Shown here one piece after another: positions 39,801-53,200 of a stretch of 64,000 bases of DNA (positions are counted from its first letter, which is position 1; each line of letters begins with the position of its first letter). The position numbers and the translations under genes are program-made. Source of the stretch: Anadara kagoshimensis (lineage: Eukaryota > Mollusca > Bivalvia > Arcoida > Arcidae); NCBI GenBank assembly GCA_021292105.1, contig CM037860.1:16758698-16822697 (forward strand). Direction: 5' to 3'. The notes beneath the pieces are model-generated. The model saw only the letters and a list, made by a program, of their open reading frames with translations, did no database searches and was not told the DNA's origin.

Positions 39801-42754
39801 AACAGAAATAGATTTTTATCTTTTAATAGTATAAATTAGTAACAATTAAGAAAACACATTAACTTTGGTTAATTAAAGCAGTATATTTGTGAAATACAGC
39901 TTAAGAACTCAGACCTTAAAAACTCAAAAACCTTGACCTTAGGTTTTTGAACTTCATTTTGGATATTCTTGTCAAGATTGACAAGTTCATTAAAAATTAA
40001 TATCATAAGCTTGTATATGTAAGTGACTCTGATGTTTATGTTGAACGCTATTCATGCTAGCCTTTCCTTCACTTCACCTCTTGTTGATTTCAACACAGAA
40101 AAAAAAACTATTCACTACGTATTATGTTCAACTGCAAATAAAGTTGCTAATAATACCAATTTAAAATACCATTACAGGACTAAAGGTCAATTCTAAATTC
40201 CACAAACATCACACCAAACATTTCTGTATTTTTCTTTCGATAATTTGTTATTATCATATTGGAGGTTGTTACATAACTTGTCAGTAGCAGACAAGGAATT
40301 TAAAAAAAAATAGCAAATTAACATTTTAAATATTTAGTGTATTGTATTAAATTCTGTGTATTGTTTCAGTTGACCTGCAAAGTTATGATTCTTTAAAATA
40401 TTAATGATTTCTTTTTGATGGAAATATGACATTGATTGATTTTTTGTAAAAACGTTCCAAGTAAAATAAAGATGTTAATGTTATTAAATTTAATTTTTTG
40501 TACTGAGTTAAATTGCTGGTGAATGAATTTATTGATACATTGTATTTAAATTATTTTTAAAGGGAGATAAATGAAAAAGAGATACTCAAACATTATTGAA
40601 ATAGGCCACAGAATGCATTTAGGTCAATAAATTTACTAGATACTTATTAAACTGCTATTGTAATTTCAGCGGTAGAATTGGCTCGCTATGCTTTCCCGTC
40701 AGAAGTTGTGAAGTTAGAAGAAGAATGGGGAGATTATCTGGTGTCGCAAAAACAGCTAGATGCAGCTATTAACCACTTCATAGAAGCTGGGTAAATATAT
40801 ATTGATCATAGTAGCTCATGAATCTTTTATCCATGTATACACTTGGTATTGTACTTTATCATGAACCAGGTTTTAGTAACACTTGTACTTACATCGCCAA
40901 ATGTTATGGGGAGTTTGGTGTCAAAGTGATTTGAATGTGGTAACTCCTGTAATATTGATAAGATTTCGATGAAACTTGGTCACTATGTTTGTTGTGGAAA
41001 TATTTTTGATAAGTTTTTCAATGTGACAATATCTGAACATGCTGCAGTTTTAATGATCGGCTATTTTTGAGGATAACATCTGTAATTTGGATAGGATTTT
41101 GACAAAACTCTTTGGTATATGTAAGCAACCTCTTTCTGGGAAACCTCCTTTGGTGTACAAAGACCTGCTTTTTTTAAAATTGAATTTTAAGGAACTTTAA
41201 TCCTTATTTGTGCAACTAGTCCCGATGAAGAAATTAGATTCTCAGTACATATACATGTATATAATACAAATATATAACAAATGCCTAAAAAACCATGTTC
41301 TCTTGAGGCTGATATCAAGGTCCTGGTTGATAAACATAAAACACAATTTAGCCAGTTATCATTCTTTGTGTATTTAATTTTGATCTCTGTTACAGTGCTA
41401 ACACCAAAGCCGTTGAAGCAGCCATTAATTCCAGACAATGGATGAAGGCAGTTCAAATTCTAGAACTACAGGACTCAGCAATGTCATCTAAATATTACAA
41501 GAAGATTGCTGATCATTATGCATCTATTGGAGAATATGAGGTTAGATTTCATGGATCAAACTTGATTTTTCTACTGTTTAAGCTATTTTTGTATATGTCA
41601 ATACATATTTTATTTTAACATCTGAATTTGTTCAACATGAAGCCAAAGTCAAAATCAGGATCATTACTTTATTCACAAAATTAGCTGTAAATTGCTGTAA
41701 CTTAGCCATATGTTAAGATAAAAGCAGCACAACCTACCTGTTTTACCTTTGCACTTTTGTCACTATTTCACTTTTTATGAAGATATATCAACATAGATTT
41801 TAATACATGTATTCTGTTGTTTGTATGAGTTGTTTTCAACATGTAGCAAAAGTGTAAGTCCAAGGTCATGACCTTATTTAGAACATTAGTTTAAAATTGT
41901 TATTTCATAAAAACATAAAAAATGGAATAATGTGGATTTTCCATTTACGATTTGTTTTGGGGACACAGAATGACACTTCATTTCAATTATACAGATGTAT
42001 CTTGTTGTCATTTACAGGCTGCAGAAAAGTTTTACGTAGAGGCGGGATGTACTAGAGAAGCTGTAGATATGTATAACAATGCTGGTAAATGGGAAATGGC
42101 ACACAAAGTAAGGACATACTGTTGTCATCTTTAAGGAACTCTGCTTTCTATGCCTGTTTGAGATACCACTAAAATGTATAAAAAAAATATTGAAATGCTT
42201 AATTTTATTACCTGTATGTAGTTATCTCTTTTAAATGAAAGTTTGTTTATGAAAGAGTAACTCCATACATTTTTACAGGATTTTTTTTTGTCATTAACAC
42301 TTGTGTTAGCTTGTTTTTGAATAAATAGACAACATTGATTCATACATGAAAGGTGTTTCGAAGTGAGTATATCTGACTATTGAAAAGGTTAAACAATGTG
42401 TAAAAGGCATTTTTGAATATGAAAAACAATTGTTCATTTCCTATACACTTAGAATTATATGTTTATTGTACTGACCATTGTTGTTTGTTTTACAGTTGGC
42501 TTCAACTTATATGAAAACTGATGATGTGGCAACCTTATATATATCACAAGCTAGACAGTTGGAAGAACAAGGCAAATTTAAGGAGGCTGAGAGGTAAGTA
42601 TCAGAGAGAGAGAGAGAATCTAAGGAGACTGAGAGGTAAAATCTCACATACAGAGAGAGAGAGAGTAAATTCAAAAAGGCTTAAAGGTAAAATTTGCACA
42701 TCCCATGCTAGACAGCTGGAAGATCATGGCGAATTTAAGGAGGCTGAGAGGTTA

Positions 42755-42785
<31 letters not shown>

Positions 42786-45700
42786 TCTAAAGAGACTGAG
42801 AGGTAAAATCACAGAGAGAGTAAATTCAAAAACGCTTAAAGGTAATACCGGTACTTGCACATCCAATGCTACACAGCTGGAAGATCATGGCAAATTTAAG
42901 GAGACAGAGGTAATATCTCAAACGCAAATTTCAAAACAAACGAAGGAGGAATATAATGTAAATTAATTAAAGCAATGTGTTCAGTTATTTCAGACTTTAA
43001 TACACCAATCAATATTCTGGAAAGTTAGAAGCATATTAATTTTTGAGGTCATATGTCAAAAGTCACTGACTAAACTAACTACCAGTTTATCATGTGTTGT
43101 GGTACTAGTACTTTGGTGTATGTTTTGCAAACATCATTTTTAGTTAAAACTAAGGTTTTATGTATCATACAACAAAAAGGAGAAACAATTTTGAAAATAA
43201 CAACCGGGTTATTCGATTTTCAGGTTGTATATAGCCGTCGAGGAGCCAGATTTAGCCATCACTATGTACAAGAAACACAAGAATTATGGCGACATGATCC
43301 GATTGGTTAAAATTTATCACAAAGATTTACTTAAGGATACCCACTTACATCTGGCACAGGTAAGGTTGAGTTTTATTATTTGTTTATGAATTTTTACAGA
43401 ACTGTTGTATACATAGTTAAACTTGAAGTTGAATGTCTCATTATAGTTACAAGGTAGTCTGGAGAAAACCTCATTTACCTCAGTTATTGGGTTGTTCACA
43501 ATCTGTTGGCATAGTATTTATAAATTTATAAATAAATTCTAAAACACATTAATCGGTAATAACGATCTTGCATAGATTTATTTGAGTCCCATAACAGAAA
43601 GATAATCATCATAATATACATTGATATTCAATATGAATGTATCAGTATATCCATACTTGCCTATTTACCTACCCTTACAATTTTGACGTAAGTTGTACGA
43701 TTTTGAAGTTAAAATTACAACTGTTCAATTGCAGTTAAAACTTATGACTAAAAAAATCTAGTAATTTCCATAAATTGAAGTTAAATTCTAGTCCATGGAT
43801 ATAGTGAAAAATCGACTTCCAATTCAATTCAAATGAAGGGCAATGTGTTAATACTGTCCAAGAAAACAAGACAGGGATCCATTGTCGTACATTTGTTTAA
43901 AAATAGCTTCCTAACATTGTGGTCATGAAAGTATTGATGATCAGGATCTTCAGCCACCTAGAAAAATGGGGAATTAACAATGGAATAAAACATTCAAACC
44001 CGAGTATTCAACTGTATATCCCTGTTTTGTCAAGTCAAATACAGGAATAAATTTTTACGATTGCTAATGATCAAAATTTAGTCTAAAAAAAGTGTAGGTT
44101 TCAGTAATTTCTATCAATAAGTAGTTATAGATTCATCTCAGTCACATAAAACTCACACTAGAAGGTTATACAAAATTTGACATTTTATTTGTATAGGAAT
44201 TAGAAGCAGAAAATAATCTACGTCAGGCAGAACATCATTTCTCAGAATCTGGAGAATGGAAGGCTGCTGTCAACATGTACAGAGCACAAGACATGTGGGA
44301 TGAAGCACACAGGGTAACAAATCTTATTCACAGCTGAATGAAAGTAATATAATACAGATAGTAAATCTCACACTAAATGTATTTTTGGTGGTTGATCAGC
44401 ACCTGCAAAAATCATAAAGCCTTAAAACACAAAATAATATTACAGTAAATCCTTGATTCATAGCCACAACTTGTTTAACTGGTTGTCAAATTTTGGTGGT
44501 ATGAAGGCATTTGGTGATAAATCGAGAGAAGCTTATTCATAAAGAAAACATAGAAGAAATAGATTTTAAAATTTCAAAAACCATGGAAAAAGCAAAGTTT
44601 AAAATCTACCGATGGACATTATAATAAGGTGTTACTGCACTTACACTGTAATTTGGCCATTTCTTAGATATGATATATGTTGACTTTTATGCGTAACAAT
44701 GTAATATAAGAAATTTTTTAATTTTTTGTTGAATTTTTATTTTTTTTTAAATACAGAAAAAAATTGTTATTGTAGGTTGCAAAAAGTTGTGGTGGAGCTA
44801 CAGCTGCTAAACAAGTGGCATACTTGTGGGCTAAAAGTCTTGGTGGTGATTCTGCTGTAAAACTACTCAACAAATTTGGTCTGCTTGAGGCTGCTATTGA
44901 TTATGCAGCAGAAAATTGGTAAGTTATTTATGACAAAAAGAAAAACAAAAGACAGGTATACATTCCTTCTGGTTTTGTTGAATGTTTTAAAAACTTTCCA
45001 CTAAGATGGGGGAAAATTGTTATAAATTTTAATTTTTTTTTACAATAACTAGAATACCAATTGCAGAGATGTAATATTGTGACATTATCTGAAATTCTGT
45101 CTGTAAGGAAAACTACATTAAATTTGCTAGTGTATCACTGTTGTTTTTTTTTAATATTATTCATCAAATTGGGAAATTTTAATAATTTTTCCACAGGAGA
45201 AACTATCTGTATTAGTCAGAAACAAATTCACTAATTGTAAATATTGTGTATGTAAGTTGTTTGTTTTTCTTTTCCTCTTCATTGATTTTATTGTTAAGAT
45301 GAAGTATATAACCCATTGCTCATCCACTGTTGCTTTTTGTGTAAGGATGCCTTGAAGTTTCTTTATTATTATTTTTTTTCAGTGCATTTGACTTTGCGTT
45401 TGAATTGGCTCGTCTAGCCATGAAAGATAAACTACCCGACATACACTTGAAACATGCCATGTTCCTGGAGGATGAGGGAAGATTCCAGGATGCTGAAGCT
45501 GAGTTTATCAAAGCTGGTAAACCTAAAGAAGCTGTTCTCATGTAAGTGGAAATTGTCTTATTTATTTTTTTATTTATTTATTAAAGTGAAAATACAAAAA
45601 GACATAACTATAAAAAGGTGACACCTTCAAATCTTTATCAGATATTTCTGAATTTTAAGTTACTTTTTTGGCATTATGTCTTTTTTGGGTTTTTTAGCTC

Positions 45701-47194
45701 ACCTGAGCCAAAGGCTCAGATGAGCTATTGCAATCTATCACCGTCCGTCGTCCGTCGTGCGTCGTGCGTCGTCCGTCGTGTGTAAACTTTACATTTTAAT
45801 CTTCTCCTCCAAAACTACTGGGCCATATTTGATGAAACTTAGTGATTATCATGCCTGGGTAACAGCCTTTCAAAATTGTGTTCGGGGTTTGGCCACGCCC
45901 AACAAGATGGCCGCTGTTACTAAAAATAGCAAAAAGACAAAAAAATCTTCTTCTCTGAAACCAAAAGGTGCAGGCAAATTTTGATTGGATATTTGGATTC
46001 AGCATACCTGGGAACATTAAAATTGTGTTTTTCATGAAAATTAGACGAAAAATAGGTTACGCGTTTTTTGCGTAAAATTAAATAATTTTTAAAATGAGAC
46101 ATTTATTGTTATAACTTCATAACGGCTGAAGATAATTGTATGGAGTTTTCACTGTTGATCTTGTCTTGCAATTTTCTTCCAATTGATGTCAAGGTCGAAG
46201 GTCAAGGTATGTCCCAGTTTTTGACCTTTGATAAAAAATGCTATTTTTTTAACATTTCTCGTGAAAATGGCATAGGATTTTCAGTTATTTGTAGGTATTG
46301 ACATGACGATCATTTTGATACATAGATCAGGGTCATGGGTTCAAAGGTCAAGGTCACAGATGACCAAGAATACCAAAATAGTTAATTATCTCAAAAACTA
46401 TAAACTTTTTGTATAGGCATGTATATTGGAATAAGGTATGTATTGGCCTAACGATCATTTTGATATATGAATGAAGGTCATAGGTTCAAAGGTTAAGGTC
46501 ATAGACGTGAACGAATACTTACATGGTTAATTATCTCAAAAACTATAAACTTTTTGTATAGGCATGTACATTGGAATATTGTAGGCATTTGCACAACAAT
46601 CATTTTGATATATGAATGAAGGTCATAGGTTCAAAGGTCAAGGTCATAGATGCAAACGAATACTTAAATGGTTAATTATCTCAAAAACTATAAACTCTTT
46701 GTATAGGCATGTATATTTGAATATTGTAGGTATTGGCCTAATGCACATTTTAATATACAGACGTTTTAGCTGTTTATAAATAATATATTGTAGCTAGACT
46801 TTAAATATGTTATATATAGCATACTTATATAATAATTATTATAATTAATTTGCAAAAATACTTGCATATTATTGGCCCTTACTGCTGAAAATTTTGATAT
46901 TCTCTTTTATTAATGTCATTGACCATTGAACCTCTGCATAAGATATGTACTCTTCTTCAGGTGAGCGTTAAGGCCCATGGGCCTCTTGTTTTAAAAGAGA
47001 GATGATCTGGAAATTCTCATATACTTTTGTAATTTACTCAATTACAGTCAGACATAGGACACAAAACAATCTGATGTCAGCATTTTATTATTTGGTATGA
47101 AAATTCTAAAACTGCAGTGTAATGATGCTTTTAGTCACTTGTTGTGAAGGGCACATTTTGCCAAACTGAAGACTTTATTAGCTCACCTGAGCCA

Positions 47195-47226
<32 letters not shown>

Positions 47227-47249
47227 GTCCGTTGTCTGTCGTCGTCGTC

Positions 47250-47291
<42 letters not shown>

Positions 47292-50200
47292 ACGAACCAC
47301 TGGGCAGATTTCAACGAGACTTGGTCAGATGCATGTCTTGGTCGGTGCAATTCAAATTTGTTCGTGGTGTTGCCATGGCTACCATAACTAGGTCAAGGTG
47401 ACCTAGGGGTGCAAAAATCTTAAAAAATCTTCTCCTCCGAAAGTATTGATTAGAGAAAAAATCTGATGTGATATTTGGCTTCTCTAGGGTCTTTAGCCTA
47501 TAGTTTGTTCATTTTGTGAAATTCGGACAAAAAATAGGTTACGCGTTTTTGCATTTAATTTTGAAAAAATCGTAAAATAGCTTCAAATTGTTATAACTTG
47601 ACTATTTGGCCAGATAATGACATGGGGTTTTCAGTTTTGACATCTTCTTGTTAGTATCTTCAAATTGAGGTCAAGGTCAATTGTGAAGGTCGTGACCTAA
47701 TTTTTTTTACCTCTGATTATAATTATTATCTCGAAAACTATAAACTTTTTGTATAGGCATGTATATTACAATGTTGTAGGTATTGATACAACAATCATTT
47801 TGGTGTATAGAAAAAGGTCATGGGTTCAAAGGTCAAGGTCACAGATGTAAAACAATACCAAAATGGTTACTTATCTCGAAAACTATAAACTTTTTGTATA
47901 GGCATTTATATTAGAATGTTGTAGGTATTGATACAACGATCATTTTGATATATAGAAAAAGGTCATGGGTTCAAAGGTCAAGGTCACAGATGCGAAACAA
48001 TACGGAAATGTTTAATTATCTCGAAAACTATAAACTTTTTGTATAGGCATGTATATTAGAATGCTGTAGGTATTGATACAACGATCATTTTGATGTACAG
48101 AAAGAGGTCATGGGTTCAAAGGTCAAGGTCACAGATGCGAAACAATACGGAAATGTTTAATTATCTCGAAAACTATAAACTTTTTGTATAGGCATGTATA
48201 TTAGAATGTTGTAGGTATTGATACAACGATCATTTTGATGTATAGAAAAAGGTCATGGGTTCAAAGGTCAAGGTCACAGATGCGAGACAATACCGAAATG
48301 GTTAATTATCTCGAAAACTATAAACTTTTTGTATAGGCATGTATATTAGAATGTTGTAGGTATTGATACAACAATCATTTTGATGTATAGAAAAAGGTCA
48401 TGGGTTCAAAGGTCAAGGTCACAGATGCGAATCAATACCGAAATGGTTAATTATCTCGAAAACTATAAACTTTTTGTATAGGCATGTATATTAGAATGTT
48501 GTAGGTATTGATACAATGATCATTTTGACGTATAGAAAAAGGTCATGGGTTCAAAGGTCAAGGTCACAGATGCGAAAACAATACTGAAATGGTTAATTAT
48601 CTTGAAAACTATAAAAGTTTTGTATAGGCATGTATATTAGAATGTTGTAGGTATTGATGCAATGATCATTTTGATGTAAAGAAAAAATTCATTGGGGTTT
48701 AGTATTTATGTTTTCTTTAAATCTATCAGCTAGCCATTAGTTATCAGGTGAGCGTATAAGGCCCATGGGCCTCTTGTTTTGATTGACTATATTAACATTT
48801 TCAGTAAGACCAGAGATGAGAAAGGTTTTGATTTAGATTTTTTGCCACAATTTGCTCAGTTCATTTTTCATAACCATTTCTTTCTCTTTCATATAGTATA
48901 GGAACATGTATTCATTAATTTTTTTAAACATGCAACCAACAATCATCCAAAGACTGATAACATTTGATTCTCTCATTTTTTCAACTTTTTATTTTAAAAA
49001 ATACACTCCGTCAGGAATGTGTTATGTCTAATTTTTAATTCATTTGTAATTTAGGTATGTCCATAACCAGGATTGGGATTCCGCTCAGCGTGTGGCCGAG
49101 GCTAGTGACCCAGAATCTGTAGCTGATGTACTTGTTGGTCAGGCAAGGTTTGCATTTGAAGAGAAAGAATTTGCCAAAGCTGAATCCTTCTTATTACGAG
49201 CACAAAGACCTGAACTGGCCGTCAAATATTACAAGGTTTGTTATCTGCAAACTAAAATTCTAAACTTTTTAAATGATATGTAGATATTCATTATAGATAG
49301 GGCATTGGTGTATAATTTCTCTGATGTTGATCATGAATCACTATTACTGGGAGCAAAGAGATCTGAACTGGCTGAAAAATAGTATTATGTTTGTAATTTT
49401 TTGAACATCAAATTCTACTTAGATTGTGTTAGTGAAAAATATAGCATGTTGTAATTCTGAGGAAAATTATAATGCTACTTGGCATGGATACATTAGTGTT
49501 AGTATCCTTTAAACATTTTTAGCTATTTTGATTTTGAAGATGTTGATGCAGCTTGAAACAATAATTCCTGTGTCTTAAGTGTTATTCATGGTATATTTAT
49601 TAAAACTTAAAATTTGCACAAATGTATAAATAAACTGAAAGTTAAAACAAAATTTCAGATTATATCAAATTTATTTTGAAATTTTTGCTTTTACTTTCAT
49701 TTTTATTTATTTGATCACTAAGATATGGGATCATATATCCTATTCATATCTGTTGTGTATTTTTAGGAAACTGGAATGTGGCAAGATGCTTTAAGAGTAT
49801 GTAAAGAATACGTTCCTCATAAGTTACAACAACTACAAGATGAATATGACAGAGAAATGACAGACAAAGATACTAGGTTAGTACTAAATAAAACAAAATA
49901 TACATTTATATAAAATTAAATAAATAAAGTATGGCTCTCAACACTTAGAATAACTGATGCTAATATGATTTATTGTCGACATGTTTCGACAGCTAGGCTG
50001 CCGTCATCAGGACTGATATAATACAATTTCAATTTCCCTGAAGTACAAAAAATGGCTACATAAATGGCTCAAAATTGGCTAAGTATAATCACGTGATATT
50101 GATTGTTTTGATTGTGTTGTTAGTAACTGTACTGTTTGTTTACACTTGTAAGTATTATTGTAATTTAACAGTTTGTAATATTGTTCACTTATTAAAATCA

Positions 50201-53200
50201 TTAAAATTCAAAAGAAAATTAACCTGATTGTTTGTTGTTATTTATATTGTCCGCTGAATATTCCATAAACACTGTAAACATATACTTCCCTCGTTGTTAG
50301 CGAAGGAGGAAGTTCATCTAAGCATACTGTATTTTCTTCCGTTGATAGGAGCATCGTAGATTTAACTGTACTGTAGGATTCAATTTCTTGGTTGACATCT
50401 TTATAGTCTAAATTTAATTCCTTTATGATTTCATTAAATTTATTATTCAAGGATGTGTTAGAATTAGATTGATATCCTAAGGTTTTGTAGTTTATAGACG
50501 TTGGATCATCGATTAAATGTGGAGGTATTTCAAATTCTTCTTGATTTTTTATTGGTATGGCTGTAGTTCCGTTCTTTCCTGGTGTAAGTTTCATGATTGG
50601 CGTGGCGGTGGTGATTTCCCTTTTTGCTGCTACTATCCGGAATTTTGGGTTGACTGGAATTTTTGGCGTAACTTTCTTGGTCTTTTTTTACTGTGCAGTC
50701 CAGAAAATGGATTTCTTGCTGACTAATTTCATGTGTGAATTTTATGGTGTGATGAAAGTTATTTAGACCATTAATGAAGGAATTCAGATCCTTGCTGGAG
50801 TGTGGCCATATGAAGAATATATCATCGATATACCTCCACCATATTAGCGGTTTAAGTTTTTGTGTTTGTAGATATTTTCTCTCTAGTTCACCCATAAAAA
50901 TGATCGCATAATTTGGTGCACATTTGGTTCCCATGCTTGTACCTTGTATTTGTAAGTAGAAATTTTCTCCAAATCTAAAGCAATTCTTTGTGTGTACAAA
51001 AAATGGCTGTTGTGGTATCTGTGTGTGGGTGTAACCTAAGGCTGTGGTAACACTTGAAACGGATAATAAATTAAAAAAAATTCTAAATAAAAATAAAATA
51101 AAATTCTAAGATAAAATAAAATGTTAGAGCACCTTAAAAATTATTTTTGGATGTATTGGTGGCTTGTCTTTTTCCTACTTCCTTTTTCACTGAAATGGTA
51201 GTGGATTCCAAAAGGTTACAAATTATATCCATTTCTTCTCCTTCTGTTTGGGTCTTGAGATTTTCGGTGGCTTCTTCAATTTCTTTTTTGATGTTTCTGA
51301 CTCTTTCACTCCAATAATCATGTAATAATCTAACTAATGTACGGCTAAAGTTGAGGTGTGCCTCTTCCCATTTTATCAAAAAATTGGAGTTTGTGTCAGG
51401 AATTTGTGGCTGAATTCTTAGACGGAGTGTTTTTGGAACCGTGTCGAAATGTACGCACTTATCTAAATATTCCATGTGGCTGTTTGTCCTTACTAATTTT
51501 ATGTGCAATTTTCTTAAGGCTCTGAATTGAGCTACGTTTTTTTCTTGAATCCTGGAGCTGGTTTGTTGGCTGGTTTGTTGGCTAGTTTGTTCTTCATTCT
51601 TCTTTCGTTTTCTTGGGTTGTCCTCTGCTTCTACATATTCTTGTGGGTCCCTGAAGCTAGTAGTTGATGTGTTCTCCTGTGGGTTGGACATTATTATGTC
51701 GCTGGATGGTTGTTGTGGGTGGATCCGAGGATGCAGTGGGTTTCCCCAATAATAATAATAAATAGTAATATGGAAAGGAAACCAACACCCCTAAGGTACT
51801 AATTATGGCTATTATTATTCTTAGTGGATACCTATGGTATTCAGTAGAGTTCCATAAGTCAGTGTAATTAATTAAATAAATAAAGTATGGCTCTCAACAC
51901 TTAGAATAACTGATGCTAATATGATTTATTGTCGACATGTTTCGACAGCTAGGCTGCCGTCATCAGGACTGATATAATACAATTTCAATTTCCCTGAAGT
52001 ACAAAAAATGGCTACATAAATGGCTCAAAATTGGCTAAGTATAATCACGTGATATTGATTGTTTTGATTGTGTTGTTAGTAACTGTACTGTTTGTTTACA
52101 CTTGTAAGTATTATTGTAATTTAACAGTTTGTAATATTGTTCACTTATTAAAATCATTAAAATTCAAAAGAAAATTAACCTGATTGTTTGTTGTTATTTA
52201 TATTGTCCGCTGAATATTCCATAAACACTGTAAACATATACTTCCCTCGTTGTTAGCGAAGGAGGAAGTTCATCTAAGCATACTGTATTTTCTTCCGTTG
52301 ATAGGAGCATCGTAGATTTAACTGTACTGTAGGATTCAATTTCTTGGTTGACATCTTTATAGATTAATGATTAATGATTTTAATAAGTGAACAATATTAC
52401 AAACTGTTAAATTACAATAATACTTACAAGTGTAAACAAACAGTACAGTTACTAACAACACAATCAAAACAATCAATATCACGTGATTATACTTAGCCAA
52501 TTTTGAGCCATTTATGTAGCCATTTTTTGTACTTCAGGGAAATTGAAATTGTATTATATCAGTCCTGATGACGGCAGCCTAGCTGTCGAAACATGTCGAC
52601 AATAAATCATATTAGCATCAGTTATTCTAAGTGTTGAGAGCCATACTTTATTTATTTAATTAATTACACTGACTTATGGAACTCTACTGAATACCATAGG
52701 TATCCACTAAGAATAATAATAGCCATAATTAGTACCTTAGGGGTGTTGGTTTCCTTTCCATATTACTATTTATTATTATTATTGGGGAAACCCACTGCAT
52801 CCTCGGATCCACCCACAACAACCATCCAGCGACATAATAATGTCCAACCCACAGGAGAACACATCAACTACTAGCTTCAGGGACCCACAAGAATATGTAG
52901 AAGCAGAGGACAACCCAAGAAAACGAAAGAAGAATGAAGAACAAACTAGCCAACAAACCAGCCAACAAACCAGCTCCAGGATTCAAGAAAAAAACGTAGC
53001 TCAATTCAGAGCCTTAAGAAAATTGCACATAAAATTAGTAAGGACAAACAGCCACATGGAATATTTAGATAAGTGCGTACATTTCGACACGGTTCCAAAA
53101 ACACTCCGTCTAAGAATTCAGCCACAAATTCCTGACACAAACTCCAATTTTTTGATAAAATGGGAAGAGGCACACCTCAACTTTAGCCGTACATTAGTTA

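Noticed and set aside
42521..42790. 89-codon frame rich in RERERE and LRRLRGK
   Set aside because: It is a reading of the duplicated exon end and GA microsatellites in the wrong frame.
47144..47401. 85-codon frame across the start of array element copy 3
   Set aside because: It reads through the element hairpin and CGT-rich stretch; the family is otherwise non-coding.
47816..48685. CRISPR-like direct repeats
   Set aside because: The repeat is a continuous 145-bp satellite monomer without unique spacers, in a eukaryotic intron.
50517..50766. Frames opposite to the Penelope-like polymerase (with mirror copies at 53766-54015)
   Set aside because: They are antisense shadows of the reverse-transcriptase and C-terminal frames.
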